Shown here: positions 1 through 8,300 of the stretch, piece by piece
How positions within the stretch are numbered: the stretch's first letter is position 1
Layout: the number at the start of each line of letters is the position of its first letter
Made by a program: the position numbers and the translations under genes
Notes under the pieces: model-generated
Databases searched by the model: none
Told to the model about the DNA's origin: nothing
Seen by the model: the letters and a program-made list of their open reading frames with translations, nothing else
DNA from: Jeongeupia chitinilytica
Lineage (GTDB): Bacteria > Pseudomonadota > Gammaproteobacteria > Burkholderiales > Chitinibacteraceae
Assembly: GCF_014652315.1 (NCBI RefSeq)
Contig: NZ_BMYO01000005.1
Location: 124,001 to 188,000 of the forward strand
Direction: 5' to 3'
DNA length: 64,000 bases

Positions 1-388
1 CTTCGAAGCGGTGTCGATGGCGCGTTCGCTGAACGCCTACGGTCTCGCCGACATCAAGCGCAAGATGCGCGCCATCGGCCGGCTTGCCGGCGCGGTGGTG
101 ATCGACAGCGGCGAGTATCCCGGCTGGGCACCCGATACGGCATCGCCGGCGCTGGCGCTGCTGCAGCGTGTCTACCGCGATCGGTTCGGTGGCGAGCTGG
201 CCGTCGAGGTGATTCATGCCGGGCTCGAGTGCGGGCTGATTGCCGCAAAATATCCCGACATGGACATGGTGTCGTTCGGGCCGACGATACGCGGTGCGCA
301 TTCGCCGGACGAACGGGTCGAAATTGCATCGGTCGAACAATTCTGGTCGCTGCTGAAAGCGGCCGTGGCGGCCGCACCGACGGCCTGA
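1..388 (+). CDS. pepD: Cytosolic aminoacyl-histidine dipeptidase PepD, C-terminal part
   Basis: Only the last 128 or so residues are inside the window; the frame is open from base 2 and the 5' end lies outside. The segment matches the C-terminus of M20-family PepD. It has an HAGLECGLI stretch followed by a GPTI...HSPDER motif, whose histidine is a metal ligand in the family, and a final helix ending in a W..LL pattern. PepD is a cytoplasmic zinc dipeptidase that splits dipeptides such as carnosine and Cys-Gly. The next gene on the same strand starts 44 bases downstream, so the two may be cotranscribed. Confidence 0.88.
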   Translation, partial: FEAVSMARSLNAYGLADIKRKMRAIGRLAGAVVIDSGEYPGWAPDTASPALALLQRVYRDRFGGELAVEVIHAGLECGLIAAKYPDMDMVSFGPTIRGAHSPDERVEIASVEQFWSLLKAAVAAAPTA

Positions 389-432
389 CCGTTCTCGGCT
401 ATGCTGGGGAGATTGCGACCCCGGAGCTTGCC

Positions 433-1296
433 GTGAACGACTTCCAACAGCCCGAATCAGGCGCGCCGGACGATCAGTCCCGGCGCGTTTTCATATCCGG
501 CGCGATTGCAGCCGGCTTTGCGCTGGCGGTTCGGCCGGTGGCGGCAACGACCGTCGAGGCGGACGGCAGCGGGCTGCTGGCCGGCTCGGTGCAGATTCCG
601 GTGGCCGACGGTGCCCTGTTGCCGGCTTATCGTGCCGCGCCGGAAGGGGCTAAGGGGCCGCTGCCGACCGTGATCGTCGTGCAGGAAGTTTTCGGCGTGC
701 ACGAACACATCCAGGCGGTATGCCGGAGGCTGGCCAAAAGCGGTTATCTGGCGATCGCCCCGGAGCTCTATTTCCGCCAGGGCGATCCACGCAAGTTTCC
801 GGACATCGATCAACTGATGAAGCTGGTGCTCAGCGTGCCCGATGCGCAGGTGCTGGCCGATCTGGACGCCACGACGGGGTGGGCGGCACGCAACGGGGGT
901 GACGCGCGGCGGATCGCGATGACCGGTTTCTGCTGGGGCGGGCGCATCGTCTGGCTGTATGCGGCCCGCAATCCGTCACTCAAGGCCGCGGTGGCCTGGT
1001 ACGGCCGGCTGGCCGGAACGGCTTCCGCCAATACGCCCAAACAGCCGCTCGACGTGGCCGCGGACATTCGCGTGCCGGTGCTCGGGCTTTACGGCGGACA
1101 GGACAAGGGGATTCCGGCCGAGTCGGTCGCGCAGATGCGTGCGGCGCTGAAGGCGGCAAAGGCCCCCGCCGAAATCGTCGTTTACCCGGATGCCGGCCAC
1201 GGGTTCAATGCAGATTACCGGCCCAGTTACAACGAGGCTGCGGCGCGTGACGGTTGGCAGAAGATGCTTGCCTGGTTCAGGCAGAACGGTGTCTGA
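433..1296 (+). CDS. Dienelactone hydrolase family protein, exported
   Basis: This 287-residue alpha/beta hydrolase has the DLH fold. The nucleophile is Cys167 in the motif GFCWGG, with Asp224 (GGQDKG) and His256 (AGHGFNAD) completing the Cys-Asp-His triad. The N-terminus carries a twin arginine (RRVFISG) followed by a hydrophobic stretch, like a Tat signal, as in several periplasmic DLH proteins. A GTG start is chosen because GGAG lies 6 bases upstream and longer versions would run into pepD. The true substrate is unknown; carboxymethylenebutenolidase is the family activity, but no aromatic-degradation genes are nearby. Confidence 0.82.
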   Translation: MNDFQQPESGAPDDQSRRVFISGAIAAGFALAVRPVAATTVEADGSGLLAGSVQIPVADGALLPAYRAAPEGAKGPLPTVIVVQEVFGVHEHIQAVCRRLAKSGYLAIAPELYFRQGDPRKFPDIDQLMKLVLSVPDAQVLADLDATTGWAARNGGDARRIAMTGFCWGGRIVWLYAARNPSLKAAVAWYGRLAGTASANTPKQPLDVAADIRVPVLGLYGGQDKGIPAESVAQMRAALKAAKAPAEIVVYPDAGHGFNADYRPSYNEAAARDGWQKMLAWFRQNGV

Positions 1297-1302
1297 CTTA
1301 TG

Positions 1303-1329
1303 AAAAAAGCCGGCGATGCCGGCTTTTTT
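1303..1329. terminator. Bidirectional intrinsic terminator
   Basis: A-tract, GCCGGC stem (1309-1314), GAT loop, GCCGGC (1318-1323), then six T. It sits between the convergent hydrolase and SMR transporter genes, works on both strands, and its T-tract touches the stop codon of the transporter gene. Confidence 0.85.
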
Positions 1330-1649
1330 CATGAGGCCATTTTCAATCCGACCACACCGGTCACGATCAGCGCAAGGAAGAACACCCGGACGGCCCCCAG
1401 CGGATCGCCGAACCAGATGATGCCGCCGATGGTGACGCCGACTGCACCGAGGCCGGTCCAGATCGCATAGGCGGTGCCGGCCGGAATGCCCTTCATGGCA
1501 AACGACAGCAGCGCCATGTTCAGAAACGACAGCCCGACCGAGCCGGCGATGATCCACGGGCTGGGGTGCAGCTGCACATACTTGAGCGACAGCGCCCAGA
1601 CGATTTCGGTAAACACGGCGATGCCGAGTACGAGCCAGTAGTTGGTCAT
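1329..1649 (-). CDS. sugE: SugE/Gdx-like small multidrug resistance transporter
   Basis: This 106-residue protein has four predicted membrane helices, the normal size for the SMR family. The conserved membrane glutamate lies in helix 1 (FTEIVWALSLKY). The stretch AMKGIPAGTAYAIWTGLGAVG matches the SugE/Gdx subgroup rather than EmrE/QacE. Characterised Gdx proteins export guanidinium in exchange for protons; other SugE proteins give quaternary-ammonium tolerance. The ATG is preceded by AGGAG at good spacing. The gene follows an acetyltransferase gene on the same strand, with an 87-base gap that holds a hairpin. Confidence 0.85.
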   Translation of the reverse strand: MTNYWLVLGIAVFTEIVWALSLKYVQLHPSPWIIAGSVGLSFLNMALLSFAMKGIPAGTAYAIWTGLGAVGVTIGGIIWFGDPLGAVRVFFLALIVTGVVGLKMAS

Positions 1650-1670
1650 GATTGCTCCTGCGGATACGGG

Positions 1671-1714
1671 CTCGGAAACGATGCCCCGCCTCGGAAACCC
1701 GAAAGAGAGGCGGG
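1671..1714 (-). other. Hairpin and direct repeat in the sugE leader
   Basis: CCCGCCTC (1685-1692) pairs perfectly with GAGGCGGG (1707-1714) across a 14-base loop. CTCGGAAAC occurs twice, at 1671-1679 and 1690-1698, 19 bases apart. The element lies 22 bases upstream of the sugE start, inside the gap after the acetyltransferase gene. There is no U-tract. It could be a leader structure or an mRNA processing site; I could not match it to a known guanidine riboswitch class. Confidence 0.35.
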
Positions 1715-1736
1715 CGCATGGGACGGGGATTCGCGG

Positions 1737-2216
1737 TCAGCGGCCGGCAAGCGACTCCAGCGCCGGTCCGGTCACGCGGCAGACGCGCCAGTCGGGCAGA
1801 ACGGTGGCGCCGATCGACTCGTAGAACGCGATGGCATTGCTGTTCCAGTCGAGCACGCTCCATTCGAAGCGGCCGCAGCCGCGTTCGCGCGCCAGTTGTG
1901 CCAGATGGATCATGATCGCCTTGGCATAGCCGCGACCGCGGTATGCCGGGCGGACGTACAGGTCTTCCAGATACAGGCCGCGCCGGGTCAGGAAGGTCGA
2001 ATAGTTGTGGAAATACAGTGCGAATGCCGCCGTCTCGCCGTCGGCTTCGCCGATCAGGCATTCGCAGGCCGGATGCGGGCCAAACAGGTCGTCATGCAGC
2101 TTTTCAATACTACCGGTCACCAGATGGCCGAGCTGCTCGAATTCGGCCAGTTCGCGGACCATCGCCAGGATGGCGGCGACATCGCCAGGGGTAGCGGGGC
2201 GGACGTTAAAGGACAT
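1737..2216 (-). CDS. GNAT family N-acetyltransferase
   Basis: This 159-residue single-domain GNAT protein has the acetyl-CoA binding signature in LEDLYVRPAYRGRGYAKAI (motif A, R/Q-x-x-G-x-G/A type) and a C-terminal NSNAIAFYESIGA motif B. The pattern resembles the diamine (spermidine/spermine) acetyltransferase-like subgroup, including the FHNYSTF segment before motif A, but the acceptor cannot be fixed from sequence alone. The start at 2216 is preferred because GGAG lies 8 bases upstream; a further in-frame ATG lies 21 bases earlier. It lies upstream of sugE on the same strand. Confidence 0.8.
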   Translation of the reverse strand: MSFNVRPATPGDVAAILAMVRELAEFEQLGHLVTGSIEKLHDDLFGPHPACECLIGEADGETAAFALYFHNYSTFLTRRGLYLEDLYVRPAYRGRGYAKAIMIHLAQLARERGCGRFEWSVLDWNSNAIAFYESIGATVLPDWRVCRVTGPALESLAGR

Positions 2217-2236
2217 TGCAAATCTCCACAAAAGCA

Positions 2237-2262
2237 AAACGGGCGGTTGAGGCCGCCCGTTT
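2237..2262 (-). terminator. Intrinsic terminator after the cytochrome c5 gene
   Basis: AAACGGGCGG (2237-2246) pairs with CCGCCCGTTT (2253-2262). On the minus strand it follows the cytochrome stop codon by about 20 bases and is followed by a T-rich run. Confidence 0.8.
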
Positions 2263-2282
2263 GATTACTGGTAGATACCTTG

Positions 2283-3029
2283 TTACTTCACTTGGCCGAT
2301 CATGTACAGCGCAGCGGCCTTGAACTCGTCGTCGGAGCCCTGGTAGCCCCCCTTGGGCGGCATGGCGTTCAGGCCCTTGATGCCGATTGCAATCGCGGCA
2401 TCGGCACCGTCCTTCAGGCGCGGACCCCATGCAGCCTTGTCGCCGAATTTCGGTGCACCGGCTGCGCCGCTGCCGTGGCAGGCAATGCAGGTCGATTCGT
2501 AGATTTCCTTGCCCTTGGTGGCCGGATCGACCGCGCCACCCGCACCGCCGGCAACCGGCGGTTCGGTGAACTTGGCGCCGCCGGCGTTGCCCATGAAGGC
2601 CACTGCACGTGCCACTTCCGCATCGGTCAGGTCGGGCGAGCCGCCGCGCGCCGGCATGGCGTTGAAACCGCCAATCGCATGCTTGACCAGCGTGTCGAAG
2701 CCCTTGGCGATGTGCGGCGCCCACGCGCCGGCGTCGCCGAACTTGGGCGACCCGGCCAGGCCGGTGCCGTGACAGGAGATACAGATCGCTTCGTACACCG
2801 ACTTGCCGGAGCGCTGTCCCGGCGGCGCGCTGTCGACGATCTTGATGCCGCCAACCGGCTGCAGCCGTGCGGCGATCGCTTCGTTGGTCATCGTGGTGCT
2901 GCCGAGGTCGATACCGCTGCCCGCGGTGAACAGTTTCACCACGAGATAGATGAATACCGGAATACCGACGATCGCGGTCAGGATCAGACCGACGACGCTT
3001 TTTGCCGCAGATGCGTTGGAGCCGCTCAT
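2283..3029 (-). CDS. Membrane-anchored diheme cytochrome c5-type protein
   Basis: This 248-residue protein has one N-terminal membrane helix (about residues 12-34) and two cytochrome c domains. The heme motifs are CISCH (83-87) and CIACH (181-185). Each domain carries the GSPKFGD/GAPKFGD and FNAMPARGG/LNAMPPKGG stretches typical of the cytochrome c5 family, with the methionine as the likely axial ligand. Such diheme c5 proteins in Neisseriales carry electrons from the bc1 complex to terminal oxidases or nitrite reductase. The start at 3029 is chosen for an AGGGA seven bases upstream; an ATG six codons earlier is possible. Confidence 0.88.
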   Translation of the reverse strand: MSGSNASAAKSVVGLILTAIVGIPVFIYLVVKLFTAGSGIDLGSTTMTNEAIAARLQPVGGIKIVDSAPPGQRSGKSVYEAICISCHGTGLAGSPKFGDAGAWAPHIAKGFDTLVKHAIGGFNAMPARGGSPDLTDAEVARAVAFMGNAGGAKFTEPPVAGGAGGAVDPATKGKEIYESTCIACHGSGAAGAPKFGDKAAWGPRLKDGADAAIAIGIKGLNAMPPKGGYQGSDDEFKAAALYMIGQVK

Positions 3030-3158
3030 GCTGCCATCCCTATGCAATGTGAAGTCTTTGTTTGAGGAACTGCTGAAGTACCCATTTTTGTGGCGGCAAT
3101 TATAACGGCAAAGGTGGCCGCCAGAAAGCCGTGTGTAGACGCACCAGCCTCTTCACGT

Positions 3159-3164
3159 TATGAT
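3159..3164 (+). promoter_or_regulatory. Probable -10 box of the tRNA-Arg promoter
   Basis: TATGAT lies 16 bases before the mature tRNA 5' end. The -35 region is not obvious. Confidence 0.4.
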
Positions 3165-3180
3165 CGCTCCCCTTGGCGTT

Positions 3181-3257
3181 GCGTCCGTAGCTCAGTTGGA
3201 TAGAGTGTCAGTTTCCGAAGCTGAAGGTCACAGGTTCGATCCCTGTCGGGCGCGCCA
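3181..3257 (+). tRNA. tRNA-Arg (anticodon CCG)
   Basis: The 77-base gene folds as a full cloverleaf. The acceptor stem is GCGTCCG paired with CGGGCGC (one G-U pair), the D-arm begins GCTC, the anticodon stem is TCAGT/GCTGA around the loop TTCCGAA, and the T-arm is ACAGG/CCTGT with TTCGATC. Loop positions 3-5 read CCG, so it decodes CGG. The 3' CCA is encoded. Confidence 0.96.
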
Positions 3258-3265
3258 GTAAAATC

Positions 3266-3297
3266 AAGGGCTTAACCTTAGCGGTTAGGCCCTTTTT
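3266..3297 (+). terminator. Terminator of the tRNA-Arg gene
   Basis: A 12-bp stem (3266-3277 with 3283-3294), a five-base loop and a run of T follow the tRNA directly. Confidence 0.88.
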
Positions 3298-3604
3298 GCG
3301 CTCGGTGCCCATCGCTTGCCTCGAACTGCTGGCGACAGACCGGCAGTCATTCCGGCCTCTCCTGGCCGGATCGGCGCGCCTCAGTCCCGGCATCGCACCG
3401 ACTTCCATTCCGAGCAGTCTGTTTCCGTTTCCCGTACTTGCGAAATATTGTGGTGGCGTTATTAAAACGTCGGGATACGTGTTTATTCTTACGGCATATT
3501 GATCCGCTTGTCGTCATGCCCCTGATTGCCGCCGCCGTGTCGTCGTTGCAACGATTGTGGTCGCCGATTTAACTAATCCCGATGCAATGCCGCCTTGTTG
3601 TAGC

Positions 3605-3649
3605 AAGCCGGCAGGGTTTTGCGCGCCTTGGGCGCGCCAGCGCCGGCTT
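3605..3649. repeat. Nested inverted repeat, possible dispersed intergenic element
   Basis: The outer arms AAGCCGGC (3605-3612) and GCCGGCTT (3642-3649) are perfect complements. Between them lies a second perfect hairpin, GCGCGCC (3621-3627), TTG, GGCGCGC (3631-3637). This two-level architecture is like REP/BIME-type intergenic repeats. Only one copy is in the window, so its repeated nature is inference. Confidence 0.45.
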
Positions 3650-3840
3650 CGCGAGCCTTGCAACGGCAAACCTGCAGTCCGCGCCACCAGATGTTCCGTC
3701 TGTATTCATGCTGAAAGATTCGGGCGTGAATGTCTGGAAAATTCGGTCTGGATTTTGTTGGGATTTTGGTAAGCTTTTCAGCGCGTGGATCAAATGAATT
3801 TGTGTTGCTTTGCAGCATGAATGCGGCGGGCAAGGATATT

Positions 3841-3852
3841 GCGGATATCCGC
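3841..3852. promoter_or_regulatory. 12-bp perfect palindrome upstream of the REC-EAL gene
   Basis: GCGGATATCCGC is its own reverse complement and lies 107 bases before the chosen ATG. It is a candidate operator only; no known regulator site was recognised. Confidence 0.3.
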
Positions 3853-3958
3853 GCGAACGCATTCGTGGCCAATTGAAACATGCGATGATGGTGCGACCGT
3901 TCGAGCGGATGGGCGCCCGAAACATGACGGCACGCAGCCGACAAAAGATGGGGTTGAA

Positions 3959-5221
3959 ATGAGGGTCGAGGTTGCCATTCACCCGATGGTGCAGCGTCAG
4001 GGCGTGCTCGTCGTCGAAGACAGCACCCTGCAACGGACACATATCGTCGAGCAGCTGACCCTGCTTGGTGTGGAGCGCATCCACGAGGCCGGCGACGGCT
4101 TTGCCGCGCTCAATCTGGTCCGCAATCTGATGGTGCCGCCGGCGCTGATCGTGCTGGATATTGCACTGCCGGGGATCGACGGGCCGGAGGTGCTGGAACA
4201 ACTGGCCGAGGACGGTTACCGCCCGGCGCTGGTGATTGCCAGCAATTCGGACAATGCACTGATTGCCAGTGTCGAGGATCAGGCACGCCGGCTGGGCTTC
4301 CATGTGCTGGGTGGCGTTCACAAGCCGATCCCGCTCGACGAGCTGGCATCGATGTTCACCGCGCTGGCAGAGCATCTGGCGCTTCGCGGGCCGCGCCCCG
4401 TACCGGGCCGCGCGACGATGACGGCGGACGGCTTGCGCGAAGCGCTGGATCGCCAGATGCTCCAGCCGCACTACCAGCCGAAGGTGGAGTTGCGGACCGG
4501 GCGGATTGCCGGGTTCGAAGCGCTGGCCAGAATCCACGATGCGGCCGGCGGGGTGATCCTGCCTTCGTCCTTCATTGCACTGGCCGAGGAACGTGGCCAA
4601 GTCGGCGAACTGACGCTGTACATGCTCGGTGCCGTGCTGGCCGACATGGTGACGTGGAAAAGCCGTGGCGCCGAGGCGTCGGTCTCGCTCAACCTGTCGC
4701 CGGTGTTGCTGCTGGACCACTGGCTCATCAGCGAGATCATTGCCCGGGTCGGGACGTCCGGCGTCTCGCCGCGCAAGCTGACCTTCGAAATCACCGAGGT
4801 CGTCCTTGCCGCGGACGTGCCGATGGTGCTCGAGTCGATCGGCCGCTTGCGGCAGGCCGGATTCGCGATTTCGATCGACGACTACGGCACCGGTTTCTCG
4901 TCGATGCAGCAACTGTCGCGGATTCCGTTTACCGAGCTCAAGATCGACCGCGTCTTCGTCACCGAAGCACCGGGCAAGCCGCATATGGCCGAGATCCTGC
5001 GGTCGACGTTCGAAATGGCGCGCAGCCTCGGGTTGTCGACGGTGGCGGAGGGCGTCGAGACCGCCGCCGAGCTGGCGATGCTCAAGGCGATGGGCTGCAA
5101 CATCGTGCAGGGTTATCATTTCGGCGGTCCCGTTTCCGCTGTCGAGGTTTTCGACTGGGTTCGCGACAACGGCGACCGCGTTGCGGCGCTGTGCGAACAG
5201 GGAGAGGCGGAATCGCGCTGA
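3959..5221 (+). CDS. Response regulator with EAL domain (c-di-GMP phosphodiesterase type)
   Basis: This 420-residue protein has an N-terminal receiver domain (about 15-130; acidic pair Glu20/Asp21, phosphoacceptor Asp67 in VLDIALPG) and a C-terminal EAL domain (about 165-405). The catalytic signatures are present: EALAR from Glu187, NLSP, FEITE, IDDYGTG, LKIDR, VAEGVET and QGYHF. It should therefore hydrolyse c-di-GMP, with activity set by phosphorylation. The REC-EAL layout matches RocR/PvrR of Pseudomonas; unlike VieA it has no C-terminal DNA-binding domain. The ATG at 3959 was chosen because the receiver fold begins shortly after it. A hybrid kinase gene follows 104 bases downstream, so the two are likely a pair. 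Confidence 0.9.
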   Translation: MRVEVAIHPMVQRQGVLVVEDSTLQRTHIVEQLTLLGVERIHEAGDGFAALNLVRNLMVPPALIVLDIALPGIDGPEVLEQLAEDGYRPALVIASNSDNALIASVEDQARRLGFHVLGGVHKPIPLDELASMFTALAEHLALRGPRPVPGRATMTADGLREALDRQMLQPHYQPKVELRTGRIAGFEALARIHDAAGGVILPSSFIALAEERGQVGELTLYMLGAVLADMVTWKSRGAEASVSLNLSPVLLLDHWLISEIIARVGTSGVSPRKLTFEITEVVLAADVPMVLESIGRLRQAGFAISIDDYGTGFSSMQQLSRIPFTELKIDRVFVTEAPGKPHMAEILRSTFEMARSLGLSTVAEGVETAAELAMLKAMGCNIVQGYHFGGPVSAVEVFDWVRDNGDRVAALCEQGEAESR

Positions 5222-5325
5222 CCTGAACTGCGGACAATCGGGATTGAGGATCGGCTGATGCTTGAATCATGCATCCGGCATGAATCCCGGCTATTTTTAC
5301 AGGCTCGCGGGCCAGGTTTTCACTG

Positions 5326-8300
5326 ATGCAATTCACGCTACGTCCTACGGTCGCCTGGGCCGCAACAGGGGTGCTGATCCTCGTTGCGGCCTGTCTGTTT
5401 TCGCTCAAGCTGATTCACGATCAGGCACGGCAGTTTGCCGCGAGCCATCTGCGCGCGTCGCTGGACAAGACGGAGCCCTTGCTTGCGCGCTGGGGCGAAA
5501 CGCATGCGCAGGAGGCGCATGTGCTGGCGTCGCAACCCGAAATGGCACGACCGGTAATTGCGCTGCTGAACGAGCCGTCGGCAGCGCGGCGCCAGCAGAT
5601 GTTCGAGCGGCTGGAAGCACGCTGGCAGACCGGCTATCTGGCGCTGGGCTTCAGCGGCCTGTCGATCTGGACGGTGGACGGTGTCGCCGTCGGTGCGTCG
5701 CGCAAGTACGTCGTCGGTGAAAACGCGACCGGAGATGTTCGCGCGGTGCTGGAGCGGGCCGCGGCGCGTGACGGCGCGATTTCCAGACCGATCCGCTCCG
5801 AACGGCCGATGCCGCGCCGCGACCGCACGATGGCCAAAGCCGGTGCGCTTTACCAGCTGGCTTGCGCTGCGGTGCGGGACGAGCGTGCGCTCCGGGGTTA
5901 CATCTGTTTGCGCATGGATGCCGAGCAGATGTTTTCCGATCTGCTGGCGATCGGTCGGGCTGGCCGCACCGGACAGGCGTACGCGATCAACGCCGCCGGC
6001 CTGCTGATTTCGCCCAGTCGCTTCAACACCCTGCCGGGCGAACGCGACAAGGAGGTCTGGGCCAGGGTGCCCGGTACGACGCGTGGCGACGGCGGGGCGA
6101 CGCAGCAGCCGACCGATCCGCTGACGTTGATGGCCGCCAGCGTCATCCGCAACGGACGGGCCGAGCTGTTTGACGGTTATGTCGGCTACCGTGGCGAGGA
6201 GGTGCTCGGTGCGGGGCGCTGGCTCGACGACATGCACATGGGGCTGATCGTCGAGGAGGACGCCAGCGAGGTGTACTCGGCCTACCGGCTGGCGCGGAAC
6301 GTGATTCTGGTGATGACCGGTCTGGCCATCGCGTTGCTGGCGCTCCTGACCTGGGCGTCGCAACGCTCGCGCCGGCAGATCCTGTCGCGGGAGCAACGGT
6401 TCACCTCGCTGATCCGGAACTTCCCTGCCGCGATTTCGGTCCGCGACGCGGCGGGCCGCTATCTGGTCGCCAATCCCTATACCCAGCAACTGCTCGGACT
6501 GAGCCGTCGCGAGATCATCGGCCGGCCCTGCGACGACATCCTGCCGCCGGCTGCGGCAGCGGAAATGCGCGCGCTGGACCGGCAGGTCTTCGTCAGTGGC
6601 GAGGTGCTCGACACGATGACGCAGGAAAGCGGCGAGCGCCGTTACCGCGTCATCCGGTTCCCGATTCCGGGCTGCGGGACCGATATCGAAGCGGTGGGGG
6701 TGGTCGCGATCGACGTGACCGAACAGCTGCAGACGACCCAGCGACTGCGCGAGCTCACCGACGATCTCGAGGCCGTGGTGAAGGTCCGCACGGCGGAGCT
6801 GGCTGCGGCCAAGGAACAGGCCGAAACGGCGTCGCAGGCCAAGGCGGATTTCCTCGCGAACATGAGTCACGAGATCCGCACGCCGATGAATGCGATGATC
6901 GGGCTGTCGCACCTCGCGCTGCAGCAGCAGGCGTCACCGCGGGCCCGGCAGTATCTCGAGCGCATCCGCGATTCGGGCCAGCACCTGCTTGGCATCGTCA
7001 ACGACATTCTCGATTTTTCCAAGATCGAAGCCGGCGAGCTGGCATTGAACGAAGCGGACTTCGCGCTCGACCAGCTGGTCGACCACGTGATCTCGCTGGT
7101 CTGGGAAAAAGCCTACGACAAGGGTCTGGAAGTCCTGATCCAGATCGATCCGGACGTGCCGCTCGGCCTGGTCGGCGACCGCCTGCGCATCGGCCAGATC
7201 CTGATCAACTTCGTCAACAATGCGGTCAAGTTCACGCCGCACGGCGAGGTGGCCATCCACATCCGCGTCGTCGACGAGATCGGCCGCCGCCTGCGGGTAC
7301 GTTTCGAAGTCCGCGATACCGGTATCGGCATTCCGCCGCATCGCCGCGGCGCGCTGTTCAAACCGTTCCAGCAACTGGACTCGTCGCTGGCGTTCAACGC
7401 CGAAGGCACCGGACTGGGGCTGGTCATTTCCAAGCGCTTTGCCGAAGCCATGGGGGGCCATGTCGGCGTCGAGAGCACCGTCGGGGTCGGCAGTACGTTC
7501 TGGCTCGAACTCGATTTGCAGGAGTCGGAAGTCCGGCTGCCCGAGCATGTCCAGACGTTCGAGGCCGACGGCCGTTCGGTCCTGGTGGTCGACGACAACA
7601 CCAGTGCACGGCGCGTTCTTGCCACCATGCTCCGGTCGATGTCGTTCTACGTCGGCGAGGCGCGCTCCGGTGACGAGGCGATCCAGGCCATTCTCTCTGC
7701 CGACCGCGCGGGCCGTCCGTACGAATTCGTGTTCGTCGACTGGAAAATGCCGGGCATGGACGGCCCGGCCGTGGCCGCGCGTATCCGCGATCTCGGTTTG
7801 CAAGGCAGCCATCCGCTGTTGATCGCGCTGCATCCCGGGCGCGGTGGCGAGGTCATCGACATGCCGCTGTCGTTCTCCGCGATCATCGACAAGCCGGTCA
7901 CCTCGTCGGCCCTGCTCGAGACGCTGCAGACGCTGATTTTTCCGTCGTACGGAGATCTGGAGCCCGACTCGCGCGGTGGGGCGTGGGGGCCGATTTCCGA
8001 GGACTTCGGCAGCCTGCGCGGTCTGAAGGTCCTGCTGGCCGAAGACAACGAGGTCAACCAGGAGGTCGCGGTCGATCTGCTCAGCGTCGTCGGCGTCGAG
8101 GTCTCCATCGCCAAGGACGGTCATGCGGCGGTGGCGCTGGCGAGTACCGGCCGTTTTGACGTGGTACTGATGGATCTGCACATGCCGGTGCTCGACGGCA
8201 TGGATGCGGCCGCCCATATCCGTGCCCAGCAGGCCCTGTCGACGCTGCCCATCGTTGCGCTGACCGCCAGCGCACATACCGCCATCCGCGAAAAGTGCCT

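Larger units (their letters stand above)
3298..3958. other. 661-base stretch without a supported gene
   Basis: Short open frames exist on both strands, but none has a recognisable protein, a convincing ribosome site or G+C-rich third positions like the neighbours. The middle (about 3420-3510) is clearly more A/T-rich. Two structured elements lie inside: a nested inverted repeat at 3605-3649 and a 12-bp palindrome at 3841-3852. The region probably holds the promoter of the REC-EAL gene that follows. Confidence 0.6.

Noticed and set aside
1650..1740. Guanidine riboswitch upstream of sugE
   Set aside because: The conserved motifs of the ykkC classes (for example the paired ACGR loops of class II) were not found; only a simple hairpin and a direct repeat are visible.
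3181..3257. tRNA-Arg as integration site of a genomic island
   Set aside because: No integrase gene and no repeated tRNA 3' end were seen downstream.
3557..4040. Short protein genes in the 3298-3958 gap
   Set aside because: Both strands give low-complexity, cysteine- or arginine-rich frames without ribosome sites, and they run through the inverted repeats.
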